Assembly: GCF_001485535.1 (NCBI RefSeq)
Contig: NZ_BCMZ01000001.1
Span: forward strand, 2,170,001-2,234,000
Direction: 5' to 3'
Origin: Halobacterium sp. CBA1132
GTDB taxonomy: Archaea; Halobacteriota; Halobacteria; Halobacteriales; Halobacteriaceae
Length of the DNA stretch: 64,000 bases
The translations under genes and the position numbers were made by a program. Under the pieces are notes generated by a model, which saw nothing but the letters and a program-made list of their open reading frames with translations, had not been told where the DNA came from and made no database searches. Positions within the stretch are counted from its first letter, which is position 1. The number at the start of each line of letters is the position of its first letter. Shown one piece after another: positions 51,645 to 61,057 of this stretch.

Positions 51645-52688
51645 ATGTCCAACACCGTCGTTCGCGAGCACGCGTCCCAGCACGACGCCATCGCGGACCT
51701 CCCGCTCATCACGCGCTCCGCTCGCGTGACCGAGGTGGAGACGATGGACCAGGACCGCCGCCCCGCCGTCCGCGCCGCCGTCACCGACTGGCTCGACGAG
51801 TACGGCCTCCTCGACGAGTACGGCGCCGTCGAGCGCGACGGCGACCTCGCCGCGGTTCGGAAACGACTCTCCAGAGACGGGCCGGCGGACCTCGCGCGCC
51901 GGGTCGCGTCGCTCGCCGAGCGCTACGACCGCCCGAAACCGATGCTCGCCCGCGCCCGCTTCGCCACCGACGACGACGTCGACTTCGTCGCCGGCCAGTA
52001 CGTCGGCCTCCGGTACGACGGCACCTCCCGCGCGTACTCGCTCTCGAACTCGCCGACCGAGGACGAACTCGAAATCTGCGTCCGGCGGGTACCGGGCGGC
52101 CGGCTCTCGCCGCTCATCTGCGACGACCTCTCGGTCGGCGACGAGGTGACCGTCCGCGGGCCGTACGGCGACCTGGTGCTCCAGGACCACTCTCCGCGCG
52201 ACCTCGTCTTCCTCGCGACGGGCACCGGCGTCACGCCGCTGAAGAGCATGATAGACTACGTGTTCGAGACCGGGCGCGACGAGTACGGCGGCGAGCAGCG
52301 CGACGTCTGGCTGTTCCTCGGCGCCGCGTGGGCCGACGACCTGCCGTTCCGCGAGGCGTTCCGGGAGCGCGACCGCACCCGCGACAACTTCCACTTCGTC
52401 CCCTGTCTGAGTCGCGAGCTCACGCTCTCGGAGTGGGACGGCGAGACGGACTACGTCCAGCACGCGCTCCTGAAACACACCGACCCGGCCACTGTCACCG
52501 CGCCGCTGGGTGAGCGCCTGGAAGCCTGGCTCCGCGAGGAGCCCCGGTCGGGCGTGTCGAAGCGACTGGACCCGAACGACGCGGAGGTGTACGCCTGCGG
52601 CATCAACGCGATGGTCCACAGCCTCGTGACCGCGGCGGAGAAACTCGGCGTCCCGCCGGAGCGAATTCTCTCGGAAGGGTTCGGGTAG
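51645..52688 (+). CDS. Ferredoxin-NADP reductase-like flavoprotein
   Basis: 347 residues. An unusual N-terminal helical domain of about 100 residues (DLPLITRSARVTEVETMDQDRRP...) precedes an FNR-type module: FAD-binding RAYSLSNSPTE near 125-135, then GTGVTPLKSMIDYV for NAD(P) binding near 190 and a C-terminal ACGINAMVHSLV. No ferredoxin domain is present. It probably moves electrons between NAD(P)H and a small redox protein. Separate transcription unit 66 bp after nhaC. Confidence 0.87.
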   Translation: MSNTVVREHASQHDAIADLPLITRSARVTEVETMDQDRRPAVRAAVTDWLDEYGLLDEYGAVERDGDLAAVRKRLSRDGPADLARRVASLAERYDRPKPMLARARFATDDDVDFVAGQYVGLRYDGTSRAYSLSNSPTEDELEICVRRVPGGRLSPLICDDLSVGDEVTVRGPYGDLVLQDHSPRDLVFLATGTGVTPLKSMIDYVFETGRDEYGGEQRDVWLFLGAAWADDLPFREAFRERDRTRDNFHFVPCLSRELTLSEWDGETDYVQHALLKHTDPATVTAPLGERLEAWLREEPRSGVSKRLDPNDAEVYACGINAMVHSLVTAAEKLGVPPERILSEGFG

Positions 52689-52727
52689 AGAGCGACGAGC
52701 GCGAACAGCGGGGAGAAGAGTGCGAGT

Positions 52728-53390
52728 TCAGTTCTCGAACGCCGCCAGCAGGTCGCTGCCCTCGACGTAGACGAGGCCCTCGCGGTCGGCGTACGCCTTC
52801 GCGTCCGCGACCGAGAGCGCTTCGCCCGTCTCGTCGTCGAGCATCTCGCAGACGACCGCGGCGGGCGCGACGCCGGCTTCCTCGGCGAGCGCGACCGCGA
52901 GTTCCGTGTGGCCCTTCCGGTGGGACAGCGACGGCGCCGAGCGGAGGACGTGGACGTGGCCGGGCGCGCGGAACTCCGCCGCGAAGTCGACGCTCGCGGG
53001 GTCGGCGGCCGCGTCGGCGAGTTCCGTGATGGTGAGCGCGCGGTCGTCGTCGGTGATGCCCGTGTACGTGTCGCGCTGGTTCACGGGCAGCGAGAACGAC
53101 GAGCGGTCGTCGTACCCGAGGTGGCCGTGGTCCGCTGCGGGGTGGTCGATGACGTCGCCGAGGAACGGGAGGTCGAAGGCGTCCGCCGCGGCGTCGTCGA
53201 CGGCGACGCAGATGAGGCCGCCGGCGTCGTTTCGGAGGCGCGCGACGTCCGCGGGCGTGACCGCCGCCGCGGGGTAGACGAGGTCGACTTCGCCCTCGCG
53301 GTCGGCGGCGTCGTGGACGAGCACAGGCTCGCCGGCGCGGAACGCCGCGACCGCCGCTTCGACGCGGGAGGCGTTACTGCTCTTCGACAC
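52728..53390 (-). CDS. ribB: 3,4-dihydroxy-2-butanone 4-phosphate synthase
   Basis: 220 residues. The acidic loop [19 protein letters not shown] holds the metal and substrate residues (DREGE), and [18 protein letters not shown] is the second active-site block. It turns ribulose 5-phosphate into the four-carbon precursor of riboflavin. The start overlaps the end of the ribK gene by 17 bp, so the two form a riboflavin/FMN operon transcribed ribK then ribB. No GTP cyclohydrolase II domain is fused. Confidence 0.95.
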   Translation of the reverse strand: MSKSSNASRVEAAVAAFRAGEPVLVHDAADREGEVDLVYPAAAVTPADVARLRNDAGGLICVAVDDAAADAFDLPFLGDVIDHPAADHGHLGYDDRSSFSLPVNQRDTYTGITDDDRALTITELADAAADPASVDFAAEFRAPGHVHVLRSAPSLSHRKGHTELAVALAEEAGVAPAAVVCEMLDDETGEALSVADAKAYADREGLVYVEGSDLLAAFEN

Positions 53391-54078
53391 GGACAGTCAC
53401 CTCGTCGTCGTCGAGCAGGCCGAGTTCCTCGCGGAGCTTCTCCGGCGCGATGAGTTCGACCTGCGTCTCGTCGTGGTGGGTGCGGTCCGGGACGATGACG
53501 TGCGCGGGCGAGAACGTGCCGTCGTCGCTCTCGACGGTGGCGTGGTAGCACGTCGCCGGGCCGTAGGTGCGCTCCTCGTCCTCCCAGCCCTCGATGCGGA
53601 CGCCGTCCATCGCTTCCAGCGCGGAGCGGGCGCGTTGGCTCTCCGCGCTGAGGTCGACGTTGAGCGTGCCGAGGTACGGCTCGTAGCCGAGCTTCTCCTC
53701 GAACTGGCGCATGTAGCCGGGGAGGCTGATGTAGTGGCGGCCCTCGCCCATCCCGCTGGTGACGGTCCCTTCCAGGGCGAGTTCGCCGGCGTCCTCGAAG
53801 ATGCGGCGGTAGTCCTCGTACTCGCGTTCGAGCGTGCGCTCGCCGTCGTCGGTGATGGCGACCCACTGGCCGTCGTTGACGAGATCCCGCCGGACGAGGC
53901 CCGCGTCCTCCAGCGCTTGGAGGCGCCGGGAGGCGGTCTGGTTGGAGGCGTCGAGGCGGCCCGCGAGGTCCCCGCAGGAGACCTTGACTTCGCCGCGGCG
54001 CGCGCCGTCGAGCGCGAGCAGCTTCAGCACGGCGAGCTCGTCGAACCCGACCTCGCTCGTGCCCGTTGCTTGCGACAT
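53374..54078 (-). CDS. ribK: CTP-dependent riboflavin kinase with N-terminal HTH
   Basis: 234 residues. The N-terminal 90 residues are a winged helix ([25 protein letters not shown]); the rest is the DUF120 riboflavin kinase domain with [21 protein letters not shown] and [10 protein letters not shown]. Archaeal RibK uses CTP to make FMN. The HTH fusion suggests the protein also regulates the rib genes, as in RbkR. Its gene overlaps ribB by 17 bp. ATG 54078 is the family start. Confidence 0.94.
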   Translation of the reverse strand: MSQATGTSEVGFDELAVLKLLALDGARRGEVKVSCGDLAGRLDASNQTASRRLQALEDAGLVRRDLVNDGQWVAITDDGERTLEREYEDYRRIFEDAGELALEGTVTSGMGEGRHYISLPGYMRQFEEKLGYEPYLGTLNVDLSAESQRARSALEAMDGVRIEGWEDEERTYGPATCYHATVESDDGTFSPAHVIVPDRTHHDETQVELIAPEKLREELGLLDDDEVTVRVEEQ

Positions 54079-54149
54079 ACCACGAGATTCGGGCGCGCGC
54101 CGCATAAGAATACCGGAAGTGGAACGCGTCCCGAAAGTGTGAGGGATGG

Positions 54150-55106
54150 TCAGTCCGCCGTCGAGCCCGCCCAGAACTCCGAGTCCGCGCGGAGCTTCGG
54201 CACCCACGTGTCCTGCTCGCGGGCGAGCAGCGCCACCCGCGAGACCTCTTGGTCGCGCAACACCGTGTGCTCGGGCATGTGCGCTTGCACCTCGCGGGCG
54301 AATTCGAGGACGTCCTCGTGATTCGGCATCGCGTCCCGGTCGAGGCGGTCCCGCGAGTCCCCGACGTGCATGTACGCCTTCAGCTCCACGAAGTCGGGGT
54401 CCGCGCGCTCGAAGAAGCCCGCGTACCAGTCCGGGTTCTGCATGTTCTCGCCGCCGACCAGCGTCGTCCGCAGGACCGTCCGCGTGTCGTCTTTGTCGTG
54501 GAGCACGTCCATCGTGTCCACGAGCTTCTCCCACGCGTCGTCCTCCGTCGCGCCCACCACGTCGTCGAACGTCGCGCGCTCGGGAGCGTCCACGGAGACG
54601 TACAACTGCGTCGGGTCGCACTCCGCCAACACGTCGGGCCGCGTGCCGTTCGAGACGAGGAACGTCGTCAGTCCGCGGTCGTGGAACTCCTCCAGTAGCT
54701 CCGGGAGGTAGGGGTACAGCGTCGGTTCGCCGTCCAGCGAGATGGCGACGTGGCGCGGGTCCATCGCCTCCTCGAAGCGCTCGCGGGGCACCTCGTCGTT
54801 GCCGCCGAACCCCGAGAGCAGTTTCTTCTGGAGTTCGATGGAGGCGTCCACCACCGCCTCCGGGTCGTCCCACTCCACGCCGTCCAGCTCGTACGTGTGG
54901 CCAGCGTGGTCGCGCCAGCAGAACACGCAGCGCTCGTTGCAGCGCACCACGGGCGTCATCTGGATGCAGCGGTGCGAGCGGATGCCGTAGAACGCGTGCT
55001 TGTAACAGGTGCCCTCGCCGCGCAGGGAGTTCGCCGTCCAGCCACACGTCTGCGCGGCGGTGTGGTTGTCGTGGTGGTAGTCCGGGTCGTCCACCTGCTT
55101 GGGCAT
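54150..55106 (-). CDS. twy1: tRNA 4-demethylwyosine synthase Twy1
   Basis: 318 residues, radical SAM enzyme. The cluster motif CNERCVFC (about 55-62) binds 4Fe-4S with AdoMet, preceded by the [13 protein letters not shown] block with an extra Cys for the second cluster. [14 protein letters not shown] and the C-terminal [15 protein letters not shown] support Twy1. It makes the tricyclic base imG-14 at position 37 of tRNA-Phe from m1G and pyruvate. ATG 55106 is preferred over 55154. Confidence 0.95.
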   Translation of the reverse strand: MPKQVDDPDYHHDNHTAAQTCGWTANSLRGEGTCYKHAFYGIRSHRCIQMTPVVRCNERCVFCWRDHAGHTYELDGVEWDDPEAVVDASIELQKKLLSGFGGNDEVPRERFEEAMDPRHVAISLDGEPTLYPYLPELLEEFHDRGLTTFLVSNGTRPDVLAECDPTQLYVSVDAPERATFDDVVGATEDDAWEKLVDTMDVLHDKDDTRTVLRTTLVGGENMQNPDWYAGFFERADPDFVELKAYMHVGDSRDRLDRDAMPNHEDVLEFAREVQAHMPEHTVLRDQEVSRVALLAREQDTWVPKLRADSEFWAGSTAD

Positions 55107-55228
55107 ACCCCGGGATTCGGCGAGCGCGTGGAAAAACGTGGCGCTACGCCCCACCGACGCGGTTCCCCGCGGCCGCGCCGCTCGCCCGCTTCGGAAATCC
55201 CTTTAGCCGTCGCGTCGAACGGGCGAGC

Positions 55229-56983
55229 ATGTTCATCGCTTTCCGCCGGGAAGTCGAGGCGGCGCTCGACGCCGCGCTCGACGACCTCGGCTACCCGACC
55301 GAGGACCTCGGCATCGAGGAACCGCCAGCGGACGTGCCCGCCGTGCTCGCGTCCAGCGTGGCGTTCCGACTCGCCGGCGAGGCGCAGGCGCCGCCGCCGG
55401 AAGTCGCCGCCGAAATCGCCGACGCCATCGACCTCTCCGACGCGGAGTACGTCGCCAGCGTGTCCACGCAGGGCCCGTACGTGAACTTCACGCCCAGCGA
55501 AGCGTACTTCGAGGGGACGCTCGCTGACGCACAGGAGACCGAGTGGGGTCGACTCCCCGACACCGACACCTCCGTCGTCGTCGAGCACACGAGCGCGAAC
55601 CCCACGGGGCCGGTCCACGTCGGGCGCGCCCGCAACCCGATTCTCGGCGACGCGCTCGCTCGCGTCCTCGACTACGCCGGCTACGACGTCACCCGCGAGT
55701 ACTACGTCAACGACGCCGGCCGACAGATGGCGGTGTTCACGTGGGCGTACGAGACCTTCGACGAGAGCGACCTCCCCGAACCCGGGCGCGAGAAGGACGA
55801 CTACGAACTCGTGCGCTACTACCGGAAGGGCAACGCATTCCTCGAAGACGGCGACCCCGAAGCCGTCGAGGACGCCGAAGCCGAAATCGCGTCCATCATC
55901 GAGGGACTTGACGCCGGCGACGAGGACACCTACGAGCGCGTCGGCGAGGTCGTCGACCAGGTGCTCGGCGGGATGAAGCAGACCCTCGACCGCCTCCCCG
56001 CGACCTTCGACGAGTTCGTCAAGGAGACGCGGTTCCTCCGGGACAGCGCCACGCACGACGTCGTCGAACGCCTCCAGGACTCGGAGTACGCCTTCGAGGA
56101 GGAGGACGCGTGGCAACTCGACCTCGACGACTGGGACATCGAGCAGTCGTTCGTCTTCCTGCGCTCGGACGACACCACCCTCTACACCACCCGCGACCTC
56201 GCGCACCACGAGTGGAAGTTCGACACCTTCGACCAAGCCATCACGGTGCTGGGCGAGGACCAGGAACTGCACGCGAACAAGCTCAACGCCGCGCTGGACA
56301 TCCTCGGCAACGACACCGACCAACTCGAAGAGGTGTTCTACGCGTGGGTGAACCTCCCGGGCGGCGAGTCGATGAGTACGCGGCAGGGCACGGGCGTGGA
56401 CATGGACGACCTGCTCGACGAAGCGGTCGCACGTGCCGAGGAAGCCGTGCGCTCCCGGCTGGACGACCGCATCCGCGGCGACGACCTCACCGAGGAGGAC
56501 GTCGAACGCATCGCGCGGCAGGTCGGCATCGGCGCGGTGCGCTACGACATCGTCTCCAAGCAGCCCACGAAAGCGATCACGTTCGACTGGGAGGACGCCC
56601 TCGACTTCGAGGGGCAGAGTGCGCCCTACATCCAGTACGCGCACGCCCGGGCTTGCGGCATCGCGGCGGAAGCCGACGGCCTCGACGCCGAGTTGGACGC
56701 CGGCCTGCTGGACACGCCCGAGGAGCGCGACCTCCTGAAGGCGATTGCGCGGTTCCCGGGCGTCGTCGAGGAAGCCGCGGCGGACCGCGAACCTCACCAG
56801 GTCGCGACGTTCGCCCGCGAGTTCGTAGACACGTTCAACGCGTTCTACCGCACCCGGCACGTCCTCAGCGAGGACGTCGACGACGACGTGGCGGCCGCCC
56901 GCCTCGCGCTCGTGAACGCCGCGCGGCACACGCTGGCGAACGCGCTGGACGTACTCGGCATCGAAGCGCCGGAGTCGATGTAG
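55229..56983 (+). CDS. argS: Arginyl-tRNA synthetase
   Basis: 584 residues, class I. HIGH-like HVGR in [20 protein letters not shown] near residues 123-142, KMSKS-like SMSTRQG near 385, and the C-terminal DALR anticodon-binding domain (about 450-584). The N-terminal 100 residues are the tRNA D-loop recognising domain. It charges tRNA-Arg. Divergent from twy1 across 122 bp. The loss of a classic KMSKS lysine is common in ArgRS. Confidence 0.96.
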   Translation: MFIAFRREVEAALDAALDDLGYPTEDLGIEEPPADVPAVLASSVAFRLAGEAQAPPPEVAAEIADAIDLSDAEYVASVSTQGPYVNFTPSEAYFEGTLADAQETEWGRLPDTDTSVVVEHTSANPTGPVHVGRARNPILGDALARVLDYAGYDVTREYYVNDAGRQMAVFTWAYETFDESDLPEPGREKDDYELVRYYRKGNAFLEDGDPEAVEDAEAEIASIIEGLDAGDEDTYERVGEVVDQVLGGMKQTLDRLPATFDEFVKETRFLRDSATHDVVERLQDSEYAFEEEDAWQLDLDDWDIEQSFVFLRSDDTTLYTTRDLAHHEWKFDTFDQAITVLGEDQELHANKLNAALDILGNDTDQLEEVFYAWVNLPGGESMSTRQGTGVDMDDLLDEAVARAEEAVRSRLDDRIRGDDLTEEDVERIARQVGIGAVRYDIVSKQPTKAITFDWEDALDFEGQSAPYIQYAHARACGIAAEADGLDAELDAGLLDTPEERDLLKAIARFPGVVEEAAADREPHQVATFAREFVDTFNAFYRTRHVLSEDVDDDVAAARLALVNAARHTLANALDVLGIEAPESM

Positions 56984-56996
56984 GCCGGAAGAACAG

Positions 56997-57098
56997 CTAC
57001 AGCGCGCCGACGAACACCAGCGACCCGTAGGCGATGAGCAGTGCGACGACGACGTAGACCAGCAGCCAGCCGGTCGAGACGGAGTTCTCGTTTGCCAT
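56997..57098 (-). CDS. 33-residue single-helix membrane protein
   Basis: A tiny open frame, MANENSVSTGWLLVYVVVAL..., with ten polar residues then one hydrophobic helix to the end (ALLIAYGSLVFVGAL). It lies between the convergent argS gene and minD. Strong hydrophobic pattern and a clean ATG support a real microprotein, but no family is recognised. It follows minD on the same strand by 40 bp, so may be co-transcribed with it. Confidence 0.55.
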   Translation of the reverse strand: MANENSVSTGWLLVYVVVALLIAYGSLVFVGAL

Positions 57099-57138
57099 AG
57101 TCGACACTCGGCGGCCGTACTCGCTTAATTGTTCCCGT

Positions 57139-57981
57139 TCAGCCGAGGCGACCGCCCGTCAGCCGCGACAGCAGCGACCGATTCTTGGCGTCCGTCTCGT
57201 CGTCCGCGACTTCCGCGAACGCCGCGCCCGCCGACACCTCGCCGTCGGCCTCGCCGTCCCGGAACGACACCGGCGGCGACTCACCGAGTAGCTCGTAGCC
57301 GAGTTCGCGGTACGACTGCGCCGCGGGGTTCTCGGGCGCGAAGACGACCAGCGGCTCCCCGGCCTCCTCGCTATCGGGGACCGCGCCGTCCTCGGGAATC
57401 GACCCGAGCAGCGGCGCGTCGATTCGGTCGACGGCCTCGTCGACGTCCACTGCGGACCCGCCCACGCGCGTCAGAATCAGCCCCGTGACCTCGCCGCCGA
57501 CGCGCTCGGCGAGGTCGAGGGTCTTCGCGGTGTTTTCGAGCGCGGCGACCTGCGGCGTCGACACGAGCAACACGTCGTCGGCGAGCCCGAGTGGCACGGT
57601 CGTGTCGTGGCTGAGGCCGCCGCCCGTGTCCACGATAGTGACGTCGTACTCCGCGCGGAGGTCTTCGGCGACCTCGCGGAGCTTCGAGGGGTCCGCGCGT
57701 CCGAAGTCCTCGATGTGCGTGCCGCCGACCATCACGTCGAACTCCCCGGGCGCCGCCCCGACGGCGTCCAGCGTGTCCGCCTCGCCCGCGAGCACGTCGT
57801 GCAGCGTCGCCTCCGCAGGTTCGACATCAAGGACGGCGCCGACGTTCGCCATCCCGAGGTCGTAGTCCACGAGGACGACCGAGCGGTCGGCTTCGGCCAT
57901 CACCGCCGCGAGATTCACGGCGGTCGTCGTCTTGCCGACGCCGCCCTTCCCGGATGCGACGGCGAACACGCGTCCAGTCAT
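57139..57981 (-). CDS. MinD/ParA-family ATPase
   Basis: 280 residues. The deviant Walker A GKGGVGKTT at 11-19 and Walker A' VVLVDYDLGMANVG, with VDTGGGLS as Walker B-like, mark the SIMIBI class MinD/ParA branch. C-terminal 60 residues are acidic and lack a clear amphipathic membrane helix like bacterial MinD. Haloarchaea have several such proteins that position cell-surface structures (chemotaxis arrays, archaella); the exact cargo is unknown. It is divergent from the aRF1 gene. Confidence 0.92.
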   Translation of the reverse strand: MTGRVFAVASGKGGVGKTTTAVNLAAVMAEADRSVVLVDYDLGMANVGAVLDVEPAEATLHDVLAGEADTLDAVGAAPGEFDVMVGGTHIEDFGRADPSKLREVAEDLRAEYDVTIVDTGGGLSHDTTVPLGLADDVLLVSTPQVAALENTAKTLDLAERVGGEVTGLILTRVGGSAVDVDEAVDRIDAPLLGSIPEDGAVPDSEEAGEPLVVFAPENPAAQSYRELGYELLGESPPVSFRDGEADGEVSAGAAFAEVADDETDAKNRSLLSRLTGGRLG

Positions 57982-58080
57982 ACTCCGGCGTACGTAGAGT
58001 GGCCCTTAAAGCGTTGGGCGGGATTTGGGGCGCGACCGGCCGAGAACCCACCGAGCGCGACGCCACCCCGGAGGTCAAAG

Positions 58081-58089
58081 GTTACTTAC
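58081..58089 (+). promoter_or_regulatory. TATA-like box of the aRF1 gene
   Basis: GTTACTTAC lies about 25-33 bp before the start codon at 58114, the normal place for a leaderless or short-leader haloarchaeal transcript. Confidence 0.5.
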
Positions 58090-58113
58090 GCGCACGACGG
58101 CTATCTCGGGGTA

Positions 58114-59364
58114 ATGAGCGAGCAGGAGGGCGCACCGTCCGAGGACCGCCGAAAGTACGAGTTCCAGAAGGTCATCGAGGACCTCAAGGACTACACCGGG
58201 AGCGGCACCCAACTGGTGACCATCTACATCCCCCCGGACAAGCAGATTTCGGACGTCGTCGCCCACGTCACGCAGGAACACTCCGAAGCCTCCAACATCA
58301 AGTCAAAGCAGACCCGAACGAACGTCCAGGACGCACTCAAGTCCATCAAGGACCGACTGCGGTACTACGACACGTTCCCGCCGGACAACGGCCTCGTCGT
58401 CTTCTCCGGCGCCATCGACAGCGGCGGCGGCCGCACCGACATGGTGACAGAAGTGCTGGAGTCACCACCCCAGCCAATCGAGTCGTTCCGCTACCACTGC
58501 GACGACGCGTTCCTCACCGAACCCCTCGAAGAGATGCTCGGGGACAAGGGCCTCTACGGCCTCATCGTCCTCGACCGCCGCGAAGCCAACGTCGGCTGGC
58601 TGAAGGGCAAACGCATCGAGGCCGTCAAGTCCGCGTCCAGCCTCGTCCCCGGCAAACAGCGCAAAGGCGGACAGTCCGCACAGCGGTTCGCCCGCCTCCG
58701 ACTGGAAGCCATCGACAACTTCTACCAGGAGGTCGCCGGAATGGCCGACGACCTCTTCGTCCCGCGGCGCCACGAAATCGACGGCATCCTCGTCGGCGGC
58801 CCCTCCCCGACGAAAGACGAGTTCCTCGACGGCGACTACCTCCACCACGAGCTCCAAGACACGGTCCTCGGGAAGTTCGACGTCTCCTACACCGACGAGT
58901 CCGGCCTGAAGGAACTGGTCGACCGCGCGCAGGAAACGCTCGCGGAAGCCGACCTGATGGACGACAAGTCCGACATGGAGGAGTTCTTCAAAGAGCTCAA
59001 CGGCGGCGACCTCGCCACCTACGGCTTCGAACCCACGCGGAAGAACCTCGTCATGGGCTCCGTCGAGACACTGCTCATCTCCGAAGACCTCCGCAAGGAC
59101 GTCGTCACCTACGAGTGCCCCAACGGCCACGAAGAACGCGAACTCATCAGCCAGCGCGCCGACACCCCCGAACACACCTGCTCGGAGTGCGGCGAAGACG
59201 CCGAGAACGCCGAACGAGACGACGCCATCGACCACCTCATGGAGATTGCCGACCAGCGCGGCACCGACACCCACTTCATCTCCACCGACTTCGAGAAAGG
59301 CGAACAACTGCTCACCGCCTTCGGTGGGATTGCCGGGCTGCTGCGCTACGGCACGGGCGTGTAA
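58114..59364 (+). CDS. prf1: Peptide chain release factor aRF1
   Basis: 416 residues. NIKS (61-64) recognises stop codons and GGQ (185-187, in KQRKGGQSAQRFARLR) triggers peptide release. The C-terminal domain has a zinc-binding insert CPNGHEE...CSECG. One factor reads all three stop codons in archaea. Single gene with its own promoter, divergent from minD. A class A structured element begins straight after its TAA stop codon, so the mRNA would end with that structure. Confidence 0.97.
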   Translation: MSEQEGAPSEDRRKYEFQKVIEDLKDYTGSGTQLVTIYIPPDKQISDVVAHVTQEHSEASNIKSKQTRTNVQDALKSIKDRLRYYDTFPPDNGLVVFSGAIDSGGGRTDMVTEVLESPPQPIESFRYHCDDAFLTEPLEEMLGDKGLYGLIVLDRREANVGWLKGKRIEAVKSASSLVPGKQRKGGQSAQRFARLRLEAIDNFYQEVAGMADDLFVPRRHEIDGILVGGPSPTKDEFLDGDYLHHELQDTVLGKFDVSYTDESGLKELVDRAQETLAEADLMDDKSDMEEFFKELNGGDLATYGFEPTRKNLVMGSVETLLISEDLRKDVVTYECPNGHEERELISQRADTPEHTCSECGEDAENAERDDAIDHLMEIADQRGTDTHFISTDFEKGEQLLTAFGGIAGLLRYGTGV

Positions 59365-59528
59365 AAGCACTTTTTGCTGCGCGAGCGGCGCTACGCGCCG
59401 CTCGCTGGCAAAAACTTGCGGAAAAAGCACTCCTCGCTCCCTACGGTCGCTCGTCGGCCTCGCGGCTTCGCCGCGAGTGAACCGCTCGCCTCGGGTCTTT
59501 CAGACCGCTCGGCTCGCGGATGCTGTTC
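59365..59528 (+). repeat. Class A structured element, copy 6 (after aRF1)
   Basis: Sense-oriented, starting after the TAA. TTTTTGC (59371-59377) pairs with GCAAAAA (59408-59414) around a perfect 11-bp hairpin, GCGAGCGGCGC-TAC-GCGCCGCTCGC (59381-59405). Then CTTGCGGAAAAAGCACTCCTC, a weak hairpin, CTCGCGGC/GCCGCGAG, GTGAAC, a final stem and GGATGCTG. This is the clearest copy. Confidence 0.8.
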
Positions 59529-59618
59529 TTCGTTGATGTAGTGGCTCACGAGCAACCGCCGTTTCGCCGACAGGGACAGGTACTTGTTACTCGGTCACAT
59601 GGACCAAGACGCATCGCT

Positions 59619-59888
59619 ATGAAACCGTGCCAAAACTGTCAGGCGGTCATCGACGAGTACATCTTGGACAAAGAACTCGAACCCCTGCGTGACCTCACAG
59701 TCGACGACTTCAACGTCTGCGCCGACTGTGTCACGGTCGTCGACGACGCGTGCGTGGAGTGTGGCGGCGCGGTGTACGTCCCCCGAGGCGCCTCGGGAAC
59801 CCCCGACTTCTGTCCGGCCTGCCGCTCGGAGCGCATCGAGCGCACGGGCCACGACCCCGGCTGGCACCGTGACGCAATCTCGACCTGA
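59619..59888 (+). CDS. Zinc-ribbon protein, 89 residues
   Basis: MKPCQNCQAVIDEYILDKEL... with three CxxC pairs (Cys4/7, CADC and CVEC) and a fourth (CPAC) near 75. The conserved mixture of ribbons and acidic residues matches a haloarchaeal family of unknown function. It has its own upstream AT-rich stretch (TACTTGTTACTCGG near 59581) and a 254-bp gap from aRF1 that holds a class A element. Confidence 0.75.
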   Translation: MKPCQNCQAVIDEYILDKELEPLRDLTVDDFNVCADCVTVVDDACVECGGAVYVPRGASGTPDFCPACRSERIERTGHDPGWHRDAIST

Positions 59889-59942
59889 CGCGGCCCAGCC
59901 ACCCTACTTCCCGGCTGCTGTCGAAGAAAAGAACGGTCGTAG

Positions 59943-60938
59943 CTACGCCAGCGGCGTCCGCTCGACCACTTGCCCGTCGTACGTCGGGTACTGCTCGACG
60001 ATTTCGCCGCTGTCGACGTCGCCGTCCTCGACCATCTCTTCGAGGAGCCACCACGCCACCTCGACGTGGTCGGACTTCACCGTGTAGAACTCGTCGGGAA
60101 CGCCGAGTTCCCGGATGCGCTGGGGGCTGACGGTCGTTTTCCCGTAGACGAGCGTGCCGTCCTCGGTGACGTCGTCGAACTCCCGGCGGACGTTCCGCGC
60201 CATGCGCTTCAGGCGCGAGCGGTGCTGGGCGGCGTCCTTGAAGACGCTCGTGCAGAAGTACACCTTCTCGTGGTCGGCCATCTCCTCGAGGATGGCGTCC
60301 TTCGAGCCGTCGACGGCGCTCATGTGGTCCTCTTGGAGCTCGTAGCCGGCGTCCTGCATGCGCTCGTAGTTGCCGTCGCTCATCTCGAACTCGTTGACGT
60401 TGCAGAAGTCAGCGGCGCCCTCGTCGAGGAAGTCCAAGAACTCCTGCTCGGCGCGGATGCCGGGAATCTCGAACGCGGGGGTCAGGCCCTCCTCGCGCGC
60501 GATGTACAGAATCTCCTCCCACTCGGTGCCGTGGAGGTCGCCCCACTGCTCGTACGGCGGGTGGAAGCGAATCTCGTCGAGACCGGCCTCCGAGAGGCGG
60601 CGCATGTTCTCGCGGCCGCCCGTGATGCCCGTGTAGAGGTGCGTGTGGTGGTCCTCTCCGAACTCGTCCTTCAAGAGGCGGAGGTACCGACACGTGCGGT
60701 CCAGCACTTCCTGCGGCTCACCGCCCGTGATCGAGGTGCCGAGCGCGTCCATCAGCTTCGCTTCCTGCACGATGTCCTCGTCGTCCTCGACGGGACGCTC
60801 GTTGGCGTACACCTGCTGGACGTTCTTCCGGTTCTCGCCCAACGGGCAGTAGAAGCAGTCACGCTGGTCGCAGTACCCGTAGACGAAGAGCACCATCTTG
60901 CCGCCCTTCGCGCACTGCTCGCAGCCCTTCGAAATCAT
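59943..60938 (-). CDS. Archaeal radical SAM protein with CX4CX2C cluster motif
   Basis: 331 residues. Cys6 and Cys9 lie in KGCEQCAKGGKMVLFV; the cluster Cys are 23, 28 and 31 in YCDQRDCFYC, spaced CX4CX2C where most radical SAM enzymes have CX3CX2C. SITGGEPQEVLDRTCRYL is the AdoMet-binding GGE block. This matches an uncharacterised archaeal family. The C-terminal half has no extra cluster. Substrate unknown. It stands alone between two plus-strand genes. Confidence 0.8.
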   Translation of the reverse strand: MISKGCEQCAKGGKMVLFVYGYCDQRDCFYCPLGENRKNVQQVYANERPVEDDEDIVQEAKLMDALGTSITGGEPQEVLDRTCRYLRLLKDEFGEDHHTHLYTGITGGRENMRRLSEAGLDEIRFHPPYEQWGDLHGTEWEEILYIAREEGLTPAFEIPGIRAEQEFLDFLDEGAADFCNVNEFEMSDGNYERMQDAGYELQEDHMSAVDGSKDAILEEMADHEKVYFCTSVFKDAAQHRSRLKRMARNVRREFDDVTEDGTLVYGKTTVSPQRIRELGVPDEFYTVKSDHVEVAWWLLEEMVEDGDVDSGEIVEQYPTYDGQVVERTPLA

Positions 60939-61057
60939 TCGTTGAAACGCGTCTACTCCCCGAAGGCTGAAAAACTGTGCGAATCGGGGTGGACGAACGT
61001 CCGCTCGGCTGAGGTGTCCCGAAAACAGTTATACCGCCCACACGTACCCTCCACCGA

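Noticed and set aside
50487-52619. Minus-strand ORF of 710 codons opposite nhaC and the FNR-like gene
   Set aside because: Antisense of two recognisable genes, low-complexity Arg/Gly/Val-rich translation.
54146-55228. N-terminal extension of ArgS by about 360 codons
   Set aside because: It is antisense to twy1; ArgS family sequence begins at 55229, directly after a normal promoter gap.
17765-59528. CRISPR array from the repeated palindromes
   Set aside because: The repeats are kilobases apart, vary in stem sequence and have no spacers or cas genes.
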